Notes: a model not told the origin generated them from the sequence alone. Positions 11,170-24,830 are shown, counted from the stretch's first letter. The stretch is 64,000 bases of DNA from Nymphaea colorata (GCF_008831285.2 NC_045143.1:3109503-3173502); one strand, 5' to 3'. Numbers and translations: made by a program.

Positions 11170-13700
11170 AGTTGAAAAGTTGAATCATGAACGAGTCAAG
11201 TAACGTTCATTGTGAGCAGAAGCAAACTACATGAAAGTTGGTTATATATTTATATATAGGTAAGATCGGCGGGAGATCACACTTCATGTTTGGAGCCTCT
11301 TTCTCATGTGTCACATCTTTATTTTTGGTGAGCTTTCAAAAACTAACATAGAACAAAAACTAAGTAATCGGACTGATGAGTTGATGAAAGTTTGTTCATG
11401 AATTCGATTTATATTTATATGATCATACGATTCTTTTGAATTGTAAATAATACACATACCATTTTAGTTGATGAGTGTACTATTCTTATCCATATCTCAA
11501 AGCAACCTTACATGCTTCATTTTCTTTTGCGGCAATATGTAATTTTGAAAAGAAAATAAATATTTTAAGAATTTCATTCATTTTCATTTGGTGCATATGT
11601 AACCATGGATTGTAAACTCACTTACCATAGGGGATCCCAATGAGTCTAAGTGTAATAGCCCAACACTCACTATTCAATACCTATCGATTATTTGCAAGCC
11701 AACTCAAGAACAATCAATCACCTTTCTTTCAATGTCCATCTCTTTTTCCCTTTGTTTCATCTTTTTTTTTTCTATTCATTTTGCTTCTTCTGCCATTCTA
11801 CATACCTGGAGGTCTATCTTTGCCCAATTGTACAATAAAATCTGGAGATTTCGTTGGTGAACCTATTGTATAGGTTGAAGGGTTCTCCAATTGTGCTGTT
11901 AAGGGACTGTTTGGTAATGAAGACAGTAGTAATCTATTTCATGAATTTAAATCTCAAGTACCGAAATATAGTATTGGATTATACATAGAACATTATAATA
12001 TAGTATTGGATCTTTTGGTAGATTTATGAAATAAATTGCCATGGTTTCTGTTGCCAAAAGGCCTTTAAAATTCCATAAAAAAGGTGTGTTACATAAAAAG
12101 GGTGGAAAGGAAAAGCGCACTATAAAGACAAAAAATAGTAAAAACGGAAAAAGTAGAATTCCTAAGGCTGTATTTGTTTTAAATATGAGATCCACATTGA
12201 TCTGAGATCAATCCATAGAGTTAAGGTAAGAACCCTCACCCCATCCTACCTTCAATGCATGGTTTTTAACATATAGCATGAATTTAAGGCAACCTTTCGA
12301 AGCTATTAAATGCAACCTAAAATGTTCATTTCTTTTTCAACTCCAAAATTCCTTTGGTGCATGTGTATTGCTAGGACTAGCTAAGGTGGTGCACACAAGG
12401 CCTAGGGTGGTGGTATGTGTTGATCATTATTAAATGGTTGGGTCCTAAACAGGAGTCGCTATCATGTCCCTCGTAGGCGAGACACACAAATGACGAGAGC
12501 ATGGTAAATATTCAGGTCCTCACACCTACCCAGTGTTCAACCCCGAACACGTGACCATGTGTTCAAAGGTACATATTTTTGTCTTTCCCTAACATGCAAC
12601 CTCCTCCCACATAACAGTTTCTGGGTCTGAATGCTCTATGGAGGTAGGGTAGGGCCCACAAGGGATATGACTCCACCTCAAAAAAAAAAAATTACACCTA
12701 AAATTTTAAAAATTTTCACTTATCTTATATAAAAATTTTGAAAAATGATATTTGAGCATCAAAATTTAAAAATTTTAATTTGGCCCTCATGAAAAATTTA
12801 TGTCTCCTAGTCTACGTTCCTATGAAAGATTGTTTTTGAGATTTATGTCAATCAAAATATTGATTTATGGTCACTTCTCAGACATCCGATAAAATTGAAA
12901 TAATACAGAAGTATTGATTTACGGATGTATCACAATATTTAAGTTCTTTTCTTAAAATAAAATGTGACTTGTTATTCAATTTTTCCGTAACAAATAATTG
13001 TAGTAGCACACTATGTATAAGTTGATTTGATGATTCATAATCATATTCATATTTAATTTGTGACATATTTTATGAACTTGTTCAAGCTTCTTAGTATATT
13101 AAAAAAGTAGATCGCTTTACTTGGACGAGGCCTATCCAAGACAAATACAGTGTATTTTGACGTGCATTGAACAGAGAGCATAAGTATGTAGACACCTTCG
13201 TCACTCGTCACCATGCTTTGGTCTGCCATGGTTTTTGTTTTTCAAGCTTTTGGCATAATATAGTATGGTCAGTCGTATTTACAGGGTTCACATCAACAAA
13301 AAAAAGACTTGCAGAACTATATGAAGGAAAGGTCTTCAAAAATTCACTTGCCTTGCATTTCTGAGCTTTCCTGCCATGGTGTTCTTCAAAACCCAAAATT
13401 TGTTAAGTGGGGACTCCTGTATTGTATGTCTATATGAGTGAGCTCAGAAAGACAAGATTAATCTTATACGTGAATGATAGCAAAAGATTGGACCAAAAAG
13501 GATGCTTCACTGTATAATGCACCCATAATATTATATTCCTTATTATTCCCTTGTGATCATCGGTAATTTGCCTGATTAATTGCTCGTTTGATTGCCTGGA
13601 TAATGTTTCCCAGATATCCTTTCAAGAGAGCAGTTTCGGACGCATAGCTAGGGATTTTTCTCCTAGGACCGACCGCCATAACCGCCATTATTTTTCAAAA
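11170..13700. other. Intergenic, with one degenerate dispersed repeat
   Basis: No gene recognised. 12640-12800 (a poly(A) run then repeated AAATTTTGAAAAAT-like words and a final CTCATGAAAAATTT) resembles 16600-16760, marking two copies of one old repeat. 12520-12560 contains a B-box-like GTTCAACCCC but no matching A box. Confidence 0.5.
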
Positions 13701-13703
13701 TTA

Positions 13704-14017
13704 TGGCAGTGTTTGGATGACATTCTCTTCCAACCCAGTGTTGTAAAACTAAGTTAAGTTTTATGAAAACCAAGTTTTTTAATGAGTTTTAGAAACTTTT
13801 TTTTTTCCTCATGCCACATCCAAAACCAGGTTTTTGAATAGTCTAAAGGGGACCAGGTTTTCCACTGCCTTTTACAAAACCAGGATATGTCAAAACTAGT
13901 TTTTTTTCAAACTTAGTTTTGATGGCACCCAAATACTACAAAAAAACCTGGTTGTATAGGCAAAATTGGGTTTTGCCTCAGAAAACCTAGTTTTAAAGTG
14001 TCATCCAAACACGCCCC
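13704..14017. mobile_element. MITE of about 314 bp with GTGTTTGGATGACA ends
   Basis: The left end reads GGCAGTGTTTGGATGACA and the right end, reverse-complemented, GGGGCGTGTTTGGATGACA. The interior repeats ACCAGGTTTT / AAAACCTGG words that can fold back. Ends with this core are common for Tourist-like (PIF/Harbinger) MITEs. TTA lies on the left and TAA on the right, so a 3-bp direct duplication is not clear. Confidence 0.6.
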
Positions 14018-16760
14018 TAAACTTTAAAATTTCAATTTTGAAAGTCTTAGGGGGGCGGCCATAGCCCTTGCCTGCCCCTTTAGCTTCCCTACGAGCTGAA
14101 AAAAATTTAGACTTCCGTCCCACGAACTCCCACACATTTTTTAGGTTAGAAGGTTAGAGGATGAAATTTTTTGCCTTAATCTTGGTTTCTCTTAATACAG
14201 CGATAATGAAGTAAAGATTATCCAAGCAGTCGAACATGGCTTGATGGAGGTTATTAGTGGCAGGGGCGGAGGGAGGGAGGGCCCACCTGGGCCATGGCCA
14301 GGGTGAGCGCAGGAATTTTTTTTATATTAAAAAAACAAATTTTTTTTTTTTAGTTTGGTTCGACTCGTCGCTCCTCTTGGCCCGATCTGCAGACTGTTTG
14401 GCCTACCTCTGAAAAAAATCCTGGCTCCGCTCTAATTAATGGCATGTTCATCCCAGGGTCATATGTGCGAGAAAGCCAGAACATAATTTAACTAAATAAA
14501 ACCCTATGTACTTCTATAGCGAAAAAGAATGAAAAGGGGAACTGACCAAGAAATACCTGCATTCAGATAGGCACCATGTGTGCAATAGATAAAGAAAAGT
14601 TGAGCATCAAGGTATCTGAATCTGAACCCATTTAACGGGACTTGGTATTTAAAGAGATATTCAGATGTTGTTTGATTGATAATCTTCATAAACCTGATCT
14701 CCAATTGTGTTGTTCTAACCCGAGCCTGAACCCAAATTAGAAACAATCAGGTTTGGTTTTAGCTGACTCCATGCAACTCTCAATATGATTTTGGACCCGA
14801 TGCAGCCATTTACTTATTTACATAATGGTTGGCCTCGTAAAAGTTACAATTCGAAGCATTAGTGACCCTTAGCTAGAAATTTCCGGCTTCGTCGCACTCT
14901 AACGTTTCTCAGTGGACGAAGCCAATGGATATCTGTGTGTCGAATGCGAATCCCAAGCAAGAAGATATCTCAAACCAAATCATAGCAAGGTATTTCAAGA
15001 TAAGCAACTGCTAGCAATTTAAGAGTATCGCAGTTAGGGGCAGAGCTAGAAATTTTTCGTCGCAAGGGCCAACCTATAAAATTTTAATAAAGGCGGAAAT
15101 AATTTTTTTTTGAAATTTTTATATATATTAAATTAAAAATTATAAATTTACATATAAAATTTTAAAGCTTTTAAAATCTAAGGGAAGGCCAAGGCCCCTG
15201 TCCGCCCTCCCTTTCCTCCATCCTGATTGGAGTACACCTACCACTTTCAGTGCACATAACCAGCTTCGCTTTCAAGATTGAGTTCTTCAGACGAGTATGC
15301 ACCAAAGGGAATGGAGGGTATTTTTTAATTTTTTATTATAAAATAACGAGTGTTTTAGACTTTTTAACCGTATCATAATCCTTTTTAACCTTCAATTTTT
15401 TTTTATTTTAATAATAGCATTTTGGTCATTCTTCAATTTTTTTTTTTTTGTGCACATAACCAGCTTAGCTTCCAGTGTCACAGCGAAAGAAGGAAGGAAT
15501 GAGGCGTATTGAAAACAGAGATAAGAGAAGGTGCAAATGGTAGAGGTAGGGCCTATAGAGTATAGACGTTCATTTTATCAAATCAAAAGATTAAATATCA
15601 CACCGATGATTCCATCCAACCATTGTTCAATACAATGAACTTGAGTTCGAGGCAGGGGCGGAGAAATGTGGGCAATTGCCCACACAGCCCAACAAAATTC
15701 CGTTAATATATATATTAACTAACCGAAAATTATTAAATGACCCTCAAATATTTGGTGAATGCTTTGCTGGTAGGACGAAATTCAAAAATGGGGTCAAAAC
15801 TTGTGTCCAAATCTCCATTGAGATTATGTCAAATTTGTCAAAGGCTGGATCCATCCCAAATTCCCCTTTTGAATATCTGAAAGTCCAACGATCTAACCAA
15901 GTGGATGAAGCCCAAGTCACTCTCTGCTATCTAACATCCTGACCATGAAGCATTGCCTAACAACAGTAAATTAACTCATTGGTGGGGATGGAAAGAGCTT
16001 ATACTTTAATAAGATAAGATGTAAGCATTAAACCAACGAGGTATTTTGTTTCAAAATTAGGAAACTGAAACCTGAAATTTTAGTTCTATTCCTGTTTGAG
16101 GAGGAATTATGATTATGGAAGATTCATTCTTGAATCAAAATTACAAACCATCAAACGCCCCCTAACAATTTCAACCAAAAGATAGGCTTTTTTGGGAGGA
16201 CATTCTTGCTCTTATACTAGGAGACAGGTAAGAACTACTCTTTTTTACCAAAATTTCAAGAGAATCGGAAACCAAGTTCTTAACTACTCTTTTTCACCAA
16301 AATTTCAAGAGAATGAGAAACCTGGTTCTTATTACTAAGGCCAAGTTAACCTTATAGGCTGTTTGGCAAGCAGAACAATAACTTATTATTTCATGTATCT
16401 ACTCTAAAAATTAAGTCCAATGAATTGACTCCATCTTTAAGGTAGATAAATAGGATAGTATGAGGCTGTTTTCGTTGTCCAATCGCCTCTTCAGCCTAAG
16501 TTAAAGAAGGTTAAGAGTTCAATACTCAAATGTGTCACATCTATCATAATCGAGTAGACAAAGTACCAAAAAAGTACGAAAAGTTGATGTCTCCTGGGTG
16601 AAGCCAAGGGGGTCGCAGGGCCTTGCCTCCCCTCAAAAAAAAAAAATTACATGTAAATTTTAAAAAAAATTCAATTGTCCTATATAAAAAATTTGAAAAA
16701 TAATAATTTAGCCTCTGTCAAAATTTGGAAAATTTAATTTGACGATACCAATCAAATAGC
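14018..16760. repeat. Cluster of degenerate GGGGCGGAGC-type repeats
   Basis: Related ends recur: GGCAGGGGCGGAGG (14271) facing CTGGCTCCGCTC (14423), AGGGGCAGAGCTAG (15036) facing GGCCCCTGTCCGCC (15195), GGCAGGGGCGGAG (15652), and a block at 16600-16760 matching 12640-12800. They look like remnants of one or two non-autonomous families common between plant genes. 16233-16330 is a 49-bp tandem duplication. No gene was seen. Confidence 0.5.
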
Positions 16761-19700
16761 CTATTCTCTCGCAGGGTGTTTCGGGGTAGTAATCAAATTC
16801 AAGTTTAGTATCTAATTTTCTTACTGAATCCTATTCGCACATATATTTCAATCCAATTACATGCACAGTTGAAGTTAGACAATAGTCGGATCAGATTCAA
16901 GCTCAATCTATGCATCCTAAGCGTTAGGATCCGTAGTCAATGGCTGACATGCCAGTGCAATAATATTAACAGAGAGAAGACATGTGGGACACATTGCAGA
17001 TGCCAGAGGGAAGGAAAGGTAAAAGTGAAGAAAGAGGAATTCTTTTGTCAGCCAATAAAGATCGTAGTAAAAGAAAAAAAAAATCCAGCATTCTGCTAGT
17101 GTTACGTGTCAACACATGAGTGGACAATTTTTGCTGGGCTTTTTAGTTAGTCTAGACAGAATTTTTTTGCTTCAAAATTTCAAAATACAGTCACTTTCTC
17201 AAACTCTAGTTTAAAATTTTTGTAGGTTTTTAGTGCTCCGATTTGTATCTGACCTCTAATGCATTTTTGCCAATTCCAGAGTGCTCAGAAAAAACAGAAG
17301 TTAAAACCTCAATAGGCATGTTCAAATTTGTTACTGCAAGTTCTTTTAGAAACGAAAGAGATTTGCAATCTTGCAAATCGAGTCAGCAGCGTAGAGATGA
17401 ATGGATCCCTGTAACTTTGTTGGTAGCTGGACATTGTTTAGAGACATGACCAAGATGGTAACTGCACTCACCCATACCATGTTATCGAGTAAGGAGCACT
17501 GGTAGTTCTTATTAATCTGAACCTTGCTGGGTTTTGCTATAGAACATTTTTGTTTAGATTGCTACTATGACTATTTGCTTTTTCTCTTTCGGCTACAATT
17601 TTCTAGCCATTTATACTATTATACTTTCTTGGTTAAAGCTAAAGTGGGCCCTTTAGGCAAAGGGATTCAATTAGAGCAGTTCAACTCTGATCTTGATCAC
17701 AGATACGCCTTTCTTTTGCACATGGGGATTGATTTGGTAATTCAGCCCACATAAGAATCTCCCACTCAAAGAACCAAGCAGAGATTGTGTTCTCACTTCC
17801 AGTGCAGCAAAAACCAACGAAATAAGAAAATCTGCCTTTTTCACAGGAAACGGCATCTGCCAATGAACTGCGGAACTGGTTTTCTTGTGGAAAGCAACGG
17901 CCTGGCCTTCAGCAGAAGCCTCAAATTTCTGCAGAAAGAGATGATGTCCTCAGATTTACTAGTAGTCATAGGTGTCATGAAAACAAAAAAATCCACAGAA
18001 AAGAAGGTGGGAATTTGAAGTATCAAGCACACAGAATAGTGGGTTGTAAAAAACAGGCCCTGAACAAACTAGCCTGCAATTAGTGTCGCCACTTTTTTCT
18101 TCCTCTTCTTTCCATTCATGGTGAAAAGGAAACCCACCAAGATGGATGCTCCAAAGACCCCACCTACTAATGAACTCTTAATGGTGGACCAACCAAACAA
18201 TGTTGGCCCTACCTGTCAGGGTTTAATATCAAGAGGAACTGAACTTACGACATCCGGGGCCTCCGCGCATAAGGACAGTCGCCATAACCAAGTGACCCCG
18301 CAGAAGAGCTGTATCATCACTTGTTATCAAGGAAAAAGTGGGAGGGAAGACACAACTGTTGTCTGGCCCTACCAGAAAACAAGAAGCAAGTTTCAGGAAA
18401 ATAGGAGACCATCACACATGGCTACGGAAAGAAGTGGGTCCTGTTGATATTAAAAGAGAAACCCGTGAGGAAGTCAGGAAATAATTTCATCAGTACAGAA
18501 AATTGAAATTCTTCTCCATTGAACATTTGAACTGTGTTCTGGTCAACCTTCTCCGTTTTCACGACAGTTAAAAAAGCCTCATAATAATCACTCAGGCAAC
18601 AAAACCAAAACTGAGTAATAGCACTGGGAGCCAACCTTCGCCCAGCTTCATGGTAGCAAGACAACCATCCTGCTGATTAGAAGGTCAAGGCTTCGAGAGC
18701 TAGTGAGAGAACTGTAGAAAAGAAAAACAACAGAAGAGTAACAGCATTTGGAAAAAGTAATAAAATTTCAGGCTTGCTAGATCACTGAAAGAATCCTCAA
18801 GATGTTGTAATCTAGTTTTAAATAGTACAGTGTCCAAAACAAAACAATAACAAATTTGACAGAGGACAAGAAGAGAATAACAGAGTAGGGTCCATACAAC
18901 CAACTCATGCTGAGGCCGTGGCTGTCCATCTTGAGATCAACCGCCCTCAGCACATACCACATATTTTTCCAACGCAACTTGTCAGACAAGGACTAAAAGG
19001 AAACAGAATACAGAAATCATACAACACTCAAAAGGCGGTTAGATGCTTGCGAATGGACATTCAAAATCATTCATCAAAGCTACCTAACCTCACATGCAAC
19101 TCTAGGCACTTGGCATTTAAAATGCCATGAAAACAAAGTTTTCAAGTTGGGATGTCAATTTCAAGGCCCACATTCTCCACATCAACGAACTCAGCAGATT
19201 AACAAACCGACCTTGAAAAGGAACGAGGGAGACCTATAGACCACAGGTGATGGAAAGCTAAAGGCTCTACATACCGAGTGATGCCTTCCAACTTTACATG
19301 CCCTTCATGTAGTGCTGTTCAAACCTAAATTGCAAGTGGACTGCTTCCCATATACTTGCATCAGTCTACAATGGACCCACCTGAGCTAGCTGAAATCAAT
19401 TGAATTGTGATGGGCTCCAATAAACCTGAAATTCTCAGGGAGTGCATGTGAACATGTCATGATCAAAATGAAGAAATTACCTGAATGGCCAGCACTCATG
19501 CGCTTGGAACAAAAGGAGCTCAAAACAGATCACCCTATCCATAACATGATACCAATCAAGTCATCCAGATTACAAGTCCAATACTCCGTCCGCTAACTCG
19601 AACCTCATATTAGGAGATCAGTTAAGTCTGTAGGATATATGGTAAACACACAAGACACCTTTCTTCCTGAACATGAAGGAGAGCTAGATATAGAGCACAA

Positions 19701-20650
19701 GGAGAATTCCCTGAAGTCTAAGGGCATGCATGCTCAGCCTAAAAGCATAACTGCTTATGTTGTTCTAGCTGCGAGGAAAAATAAAAATTTGCCTCTTTCA
19801 CTTGCATTTGGAACTGTGAAAAACGGTAGTGAATAAACCAATCAGATTTGGGTTCTCATACATGAGGTTCAGATGACCTGAAATAGCATGAAGGACGCCA
19901 CAAATTGGAATCACATGATTTTGAGCAATGCCATCTGGATTCATGTTAAAGGGTAAGATAGTGTATTGAAGACCTGAATCTCTAGAAATCACAACTTTCA
20001 ACATAAATTCGCCTCAAACATCAGCCCAAGAACATCAATATCTCAACTCCTTCGAGAACCATCTAGGTTTACCCGAAACATAGAACAAACACTTGTTTCA
20101 GCACAAGCACTTTAAAGTTTAAAGTTGAATGTGAGAAACCTCACAACAACTGAACAGAGGCATCAAAGAGAGCCTTGAAGTCACCTAAGCTTATCGATGA
20201 GAAATCCGCCGTGAAAGAGTGAAGGTGCTCCCAGTAGCAGCAGAGGATTGTTCCATATTCACACATTAGACAAAGATCCCTTATTATTGCATTCGCGTCA
20301 TCCACATACAAGTAATAATGAGAAAAAATTAGGAGTATACGAACATTAGATCAACTAAAAAAAAGGGAAAACAAATCTTCAATTTCTGCAAAATCCATAT
20401 GTAAAATCATGATATTATCCCAAAACAGGAAGAGAGTACGAGAGAGATACCAGCAGCACTGCCGCATAATTTGATCCTCTATACACACGCCTTCCCCTGC
20501 AACTAATATATCTCTCTCTCTCTCACCAGTTTTATTCACAAATGTTTCTAAACAAATATGACTCGCTGATGTTCACCATCGCTTACTCTCGTGTTTCTCT
20601 GTCTGAACATTTTACAGAAACTCTTATACAGAAGTAAAACTAAGACTTAA
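16761..20650. other. Intergenic, higher GC, no gene identified
   Basis: The composition from about 17200 to 20600 is less AT-rich than the flanks, as expected of transcribed non-coding DNA or an old transposon. No frame shows a recognisable domain. The 109-codon frame at 18118-18447 and its neighbours look random. A spliced gene with short exons cannot be excluded. Confidence 0.4.
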
Positions 20651-20821
20651 GAGGCATAACTCAAATTGGACAAATGAAACTAGGAAACTGGGTTGCCTAC
20701 AGCATTTTTCTTGTCTTTCTCTCATCCTGGATCAACGTATCAGGATCACAGACAACAAGCCATGGATTCAGCTTCGCAGCAACAAGAAATTTGGTGCTTC
20801 TGAAGAAAAATACCAAAAGAA

Positions 20822-23245
20822 TCAATAGAAAGGAGGCGGTGGCGGTGAACTATACGAGAAGCCCTTGACTGGCGGGAGGGGGCTGCTGTAAGAAGGCGGA
20901 GCTCCTGGCTGCCGTGGCGGTGTCTCACATCCATGTTGTGGTGGCGGCGACAGAGGCAGTGATGTTGACGGCGGTGGTAGTGACGGTGGTTGGAGCGAAG
21001 GTGATGGTAGAGATGGTCTTGTTGGTGACGGTGGTGGTATAGATGGTGGTGGTAATGAAGGGGGTGATAAAGAAGGTGGTGGTTGTACGCAGGGAGGCGG
21101 AGGTGGGGGTGGAGGTGCCACTGATGGTGGTGGTTCTACACATGGTGGAGGTGATAGCGATGGCGGTGGAGGCGGCAGATATGGTGTAGGTGTCGACGGC
21201 GGTGGGTGCGATGGTTGAGGGAGTGATGGCGGTGACAGCGTCGGTGGTGGTAGTGATGGTGGCGGCAGCGATGGGGATGGTTCTATGCAAGGTTGCGAAG
21301 GTGGAGGCGGAGGTGGCGTTGACGGGGGCGGCTCTATGCAGGGCGGCGGAGGTGGAGGTGGAGGTGGCGTTGATGGGGGCGGTTCTACGCAGGGTGGTGG
21401 AGGTGGCGGCGATGGAGATAGAGGTGGCAGCGACGGTGGTGGCAGCGATGGTGCTGGTACTGACGGCGGCGGCAGCGACGGAGGTGGAACTGACGGTGGC
21501 GGCAGCGATGGTGGTGGCAGCGATGGTGGTGGTACCGACGGTGGTGGCAGCGATGGTGGTGGTACCGACGGTGGTGGCAGCGATGGTCGTGGGAGTGATG
21601 GCGGCGGCAGTGACGGAGGTGGTTCAACGCAGGGTGGTGGAGGTGGCAGAGAGTGAACCGGCGGAGGAGGTGACGAACTATGAGCTGGCGGCGCTGGAGA
21701 ATGTACCGGCGGCGACGGCGGTGGAGAATGCACCGGTGGAGGAGGTGGCCGAGAATGCGCCGAAGGGGGTGGTGGACAATGAGTAGGCGGCGGTGGTGGT
21801 GGTGGTGATCTGATACAATATGGTGGTGATGGTGTCGTTGGTGACTGAGATGGTGGTGGTGGAGGAGGAGGTGGTGGTGGCGGTGGCGGGGGAGAAGGAC
21901 TACCATGAGACGGAGGGGGAGGTGGTGGTGGATGAGAAGGAGGAGGTGGTGGCGGTGGTGGATGAGAAGAAGGAGGTGGTGGTGGTGGTGGATGAGAAGA
22001 AGGAGGTGGAGGTGGTGGTGGTGGTGGATGGGAAGGAGGAGGTGGTGGTGGATGAGAAGGAGGAGGTGGTGGTGGCGGCGGAGGAGGAGGAGAGTGAACA
22101 GGAGGAACAGGGCCGCACTTAAACGAGTCGCAGTCAACAGGATGGTGGAGGAACGACTTACATTGCTTCGGCGGCCTCTGTTTGGGCCTCCCTGGCAAAC
22201 AATTCCGCCGGTCGTCGAACGCCGGAAGCCACAAACAGCTCGGCGCCTCGCCGGTGAAGAAATTGTAGGAGAACGTGAAGTTCTTCAGCCTCGGCAGATC
22301 ACAAATGCTCTCTGGCACCTTTCCAGAGAACAAATTGTGCGCGACATTGAGCTGCTCCAGCTTCTTCATCTTCCCCAAGCTCCCCGGCAAGCTTCCCACC
22401 AGCCGATTGAAGCTCACGTCCAGCACAGTCAGGTTCCCCAGCAGGCCGATCTCGGGCGGCAGGCAAGAGTTTAGCCCATTGTTCATCAATATGATCTCAT
22501 TCAAGGTCCCAGACATATTGGTAATGCTCGGAGGGAGGCACCCATGGAAGCCATTGTTAGCAAGGACGATGACGGAAACCGGTGAATTCCCAAAGTTCGA
22601 CGGGATGGTGAACTTGAACCTGTTGTTGTTGATGAAAATGGCGTCAAGTGGCTTATCAAAGAGGCTGCTAGGCACCTTGCCCTCGAACTCATTGAACCTG
22701 ATGTCCAAGTACTTCAGATGCGGCAGATCTAGAACCACCTTAGGAAACCTGCCGGAGAATCTATTGTTGCTGATATCCAACTCAAACAGGAGCTTCATCT
22801 TGGCAAAGGTCTTGGGAACCATACCACAGAAGCGATTGGAGTTGATATGGAAGAGGCCGAGGTCGGATAGCAGGCCCAGCTCCGAAGGGAGGTAGCCAGC
22901 AATATCCCCATGGTTGAGATCGACACCAGCAACCACGGTCAAGTTAGGATCATGAACAGCCGGGGAGCAGAAAACTCCTGTGTATTTGCACACATGGGGA
23001 CCGACCCAGTTGCCGGTGAGATTCAAGGGGTCAGAGAAAATGGCCCTTTTCCATGCTTGGAGGGCAATGTAGGCCCTCCTTAGCCTCTGGTTCTCGAAAT
23101 GGTATGACGGATTAACTCGTATATGCTGGCATTTGTCCTCTGCAACTTCAAGCTCCTCATCGACGGGGAGAGTGGAGACGGTGAAGGTGGGACTGAGGAG
23201 GAGGAGAAAGAAGAAGAAGACGATGGTGGTAGTCGAACGGTGCAT
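20822..23245 (-). CDS. LRR-extensin (LRX) cell-wall protein with long proline-rich domain
   Basis: Intron-less, 807 residues, starting at an ATG and ending ...SSPPPPPFY. After a signal peptide ([16 protein letters not shown]) come the LRX N-terminal domain ([28 protein letters not shown]), about ten LRRs ([47 protein letters not shown]) and the Cys hinge ([28 protein letters not shown]). The last ~420 residues are an extensin-like domain: SHPPPPPP blocks, then [12 protein letters not shown]-type and CVEPPPS/CIEPPPS repeats. Prolines in such blocks are normally hydroxylated and O-glycosylated; Tyr for cross-linking occurs almost only at the end. The repeated Cys residues within CVEPPPS units are unusual. 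Lack of the vegetative-type YVYSSPPPP repeats favours a pollen-type LRX, an inference. Most of the length difference from the neighbouring LRX is in this tail. Confidence 0.95.
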   Translation of the reverse strand: MHRSTTTIVFFFFLLLLSPTFTVSTLPVDEELEVAEDKCQHIRVNPSYHFENQRLRRAYIALQAWKRAIFSDPLNLTGNWVGPHVCKYTGVFCSPAVHDPNLTVVAGVDLNHGDIAGYLPSELGLLSDLGLFHINSNRFCGMVPKTFAKMKLLFELDISNNRFSGRFPKVVLDLPHLKYLDIRFNEFEGKVPSSLFDKPLDAIFINNNRFKFTIPSNFGNSPVSVIVLANNGFHGCLPPSITNMSGTLNEIILMNNGLNSCLPPEIGLLGNLTVLDVSFNRLVGSLPGSLGKMKKLEQLNVAHNLFSGKVPESICDLPRLKNFTFSYNFFTGEAPSCLWLPAFDDRRNCLPGRPKQRPPKQCKSFLHHPVDCDSFKCGPVPPVHSPPPPPPPPPPPSHPPPPPPSHPPPPPPPPPSSHPPPPPPPSSHPPPPPPPPSHPPPPPPPSHGSPSPPPPPPPPPPPPPPSQSPTTPSPPYCIRSPPPPPPPTHCPPPPSAHSRPPPPPVHSPPPSPPVHSPAPPAHSSSPPPPVHSLPPPPPCVEPPPSLPPPSLPRPSLPPPSVPPPSLPPPSVPPPSLPPPSLPPPSVPPPSLPPPSVPAPSLPPPSLPPLSPSPPPPPPCVEPPPSTPPPPPPPPPCIEPPPSTPPPPPPSQPCIEPSPSLPPPSLPPPTLSPPSLPQPSHPPPSTPTPYLPPPPPSLSPPPCVEPPPSVAPPPPPPPPCVQPPPSLSPPSLPPPSIPPPSPTRPSLPSPSLQPPSLPPPSTSLPLSPPPQHGCETPPRQPGAPPSYSSPLPPVKGFSYSSPPPPPFY
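20940..22110. repeat. GGT/GGC triplet-repeat tract encoding the extensin domain
   Basis: About 1.2 kb of purine- and G-rich triplets on the plus strand (CCN/TCN codons on the coding strand). Shadow frames give poly-Gly/Asp, poly-His/Leu and poly-Val proteins, none credible. Such tracts change length by slippage or unequal exchange and can form G-quadruplexes on the template strand. Confidence 0.85.
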
Positions 23246-23590
23246 TGCTGATCTACTCAGGTTGTGAGCATGGCCTGCCGAAAGGGACGCGGCACATTTG
23301 GGAGGCGGAGATTGGTGAGGGATGAAGCCCGATGGGGAGGATTGTCCTCGCGTTTTGGGGTGTTTTTAGAGGGGGGAAAGTGGAGATAAATGAGATGGTG
23401 AGTAACGTCAGGGACAGCACGAACCCAGCTAAAAAATGCCCTTTCTCTCTCTACTTCCCACTTTTCTCTTTCTATTTCCAATTCCTCTCACTACAAGTCT
23501 TCTCTCTTTCTCTCTCTATACGTCTCTCTCTCTCTAGATTATTTTTTTAGGGATGGGAGGGAACTGGGTTCCTCCTGCTGTCAAATTTAT
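23246..23590 (-). promoter_or_regulatory. Probable promoter and leader of the second LRX gene
   Basis: Immediately upstream of the LRX start codon. The minus strand carries long GA tracts (complement of 23440-23540), a pattern bound by plant BBR/BPC GAGA factors. No clear TATA box was found. Confidence 0.35.
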
Positions 23591-24700
23591 TTGCTTGATT
23601 CGGCCACAAACAGTGGGGATGCGGAGGCAAGGGATTTGGTGAGAACCGCGTTTGCAGAGGCCCACACTGTGGAACAGCTCACCGAAAGGGCAGCCGGATT
23701 TTTCCTTTTCTGTGGCCAACCTACCTGGATCCCTCTCTCCTCCGGCTGCTCACCGCGGAGTTTGTTATGTCCGATCAACCTAAGATGGAGGGATACCACT
23801 GCCCTTTTGTTTTGTCTTCTTCTTCTTTCCTTTTTATTTGTTGCCAACTACACACGCTTAAACCCCTATCACATTGACACGGCAAGAAAGACACAATGCC
23901 GCCAGCCGGCGACCTTCCACCGGAAGACACAGACAGGACACTTTTAGTGTCGATTCGCCGGCGATGTTCCACCGAAAGACACGGCAAACGTGCCGATTCG
24001 AGACGGCACGTTAATGGACTCGAGTGTCCTTGTCATGTGAAATAATGGTTTAGAACACACTCCACATTTGATTGATGTGAGTTTTCAATGGCCAAATTGG
24101 ACCCACTGCATCTTTGGTTCAATAGATTTTTCTTAATTCAGACACAGGTTTGTTCTTGGGATTGTACCAAATGAATATCAATAGAAAGATCTAGATGCCA
24201 ACTCTACCATGCTCATTTCTCATAATTAAACCCCTGGAAAAAATAATAATAATCAATGAGATCTTGAATTGAGGTCCAATAACTATTGGATCCTAGACAA
24301 GACATGGGCCCCCGGTTTGTTCTATACCAACAATAAAAAACGTTGGCCATTTTCTCAGATAATAATAGTGAGTGGGGCAATATGCTATTCACATTTATGA
24401 TATATATTTAATGTCATATGCGAACCATTATCTTTGTGTATAAAAATCTTAGTCAGTTTTTTATATGAAAAGCGGAGATGCAGCGAGCTACTCACATTTA
24501 TGATGTATTTATGATATTGATGAAGCATTACGTATCTATTTTAATTGATCTAAGGCGGGAAGATACGCAGCAGTACACGATTCCATGGCTTCTCGAGGGG
24601 CTGGAAGGCAAGTGTACTTGCCAAGTTCAGGTTGTCCGGGACAACGGAGGTGTGGTTAAGAGAGGAGACTTAACCTCAGTTCCTAACCATGGTTAGTCAG
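23591..24700. other. Intergenic; small direct repeat
   Basis: A GC-richer patch at 23590-24010 contains a direct repeat (GCCGGCGA then TTCCACCG and AAGACAC) near 23905-23930 and 23957-23982. The frames here show no domain. Confidence 0.45.
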
Positions 24701-24705
24701 TAGAC

Positions 24706-24743
<38 letters not shown>

Positions 24744-24772
24744 CTAGGTATTCCATTACATTCTCTCTTTTT

Positions 24773-24804
<32 letters not shown>

Positions 24805-24830
24805 GCGGAATACCTAAATATAATAAGTTA
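24700..24830. repeat. Two (AT)n tracts inside an inverted repeat
   Basis: TCTAGGTATTCC near 24744 pairs with GGAATACCTAA near 24806. Between and beside them lie (TA)n tracts at about 24708-24739 and 24775-24804. The whole could extrude as an AT-rich cruciform or be a very small foldback element. Confidence 0.55.

Noticed and set aside
12520-12560. B-box-like GTTCAACCCC as a tRNA gene or SINE
   Set aside because: No A box at the right distance and no cloverleaf could be folded.
18118-18447. 109-codon plus-strand frame as a gene
   Set aside because: No recognisable domain and no coding-like neighbours; kept only as part of an unassigned region.
21190-22474. Long frames on both strands in the LRX extensin tract (Gly/Asp-, Val/Met-, His/Leu-, Arg/Trp-rich)
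   Set aside because: They are shadow frames of the CCN triplet repeat; composition is pure repeat and none has an independent start context or domain.
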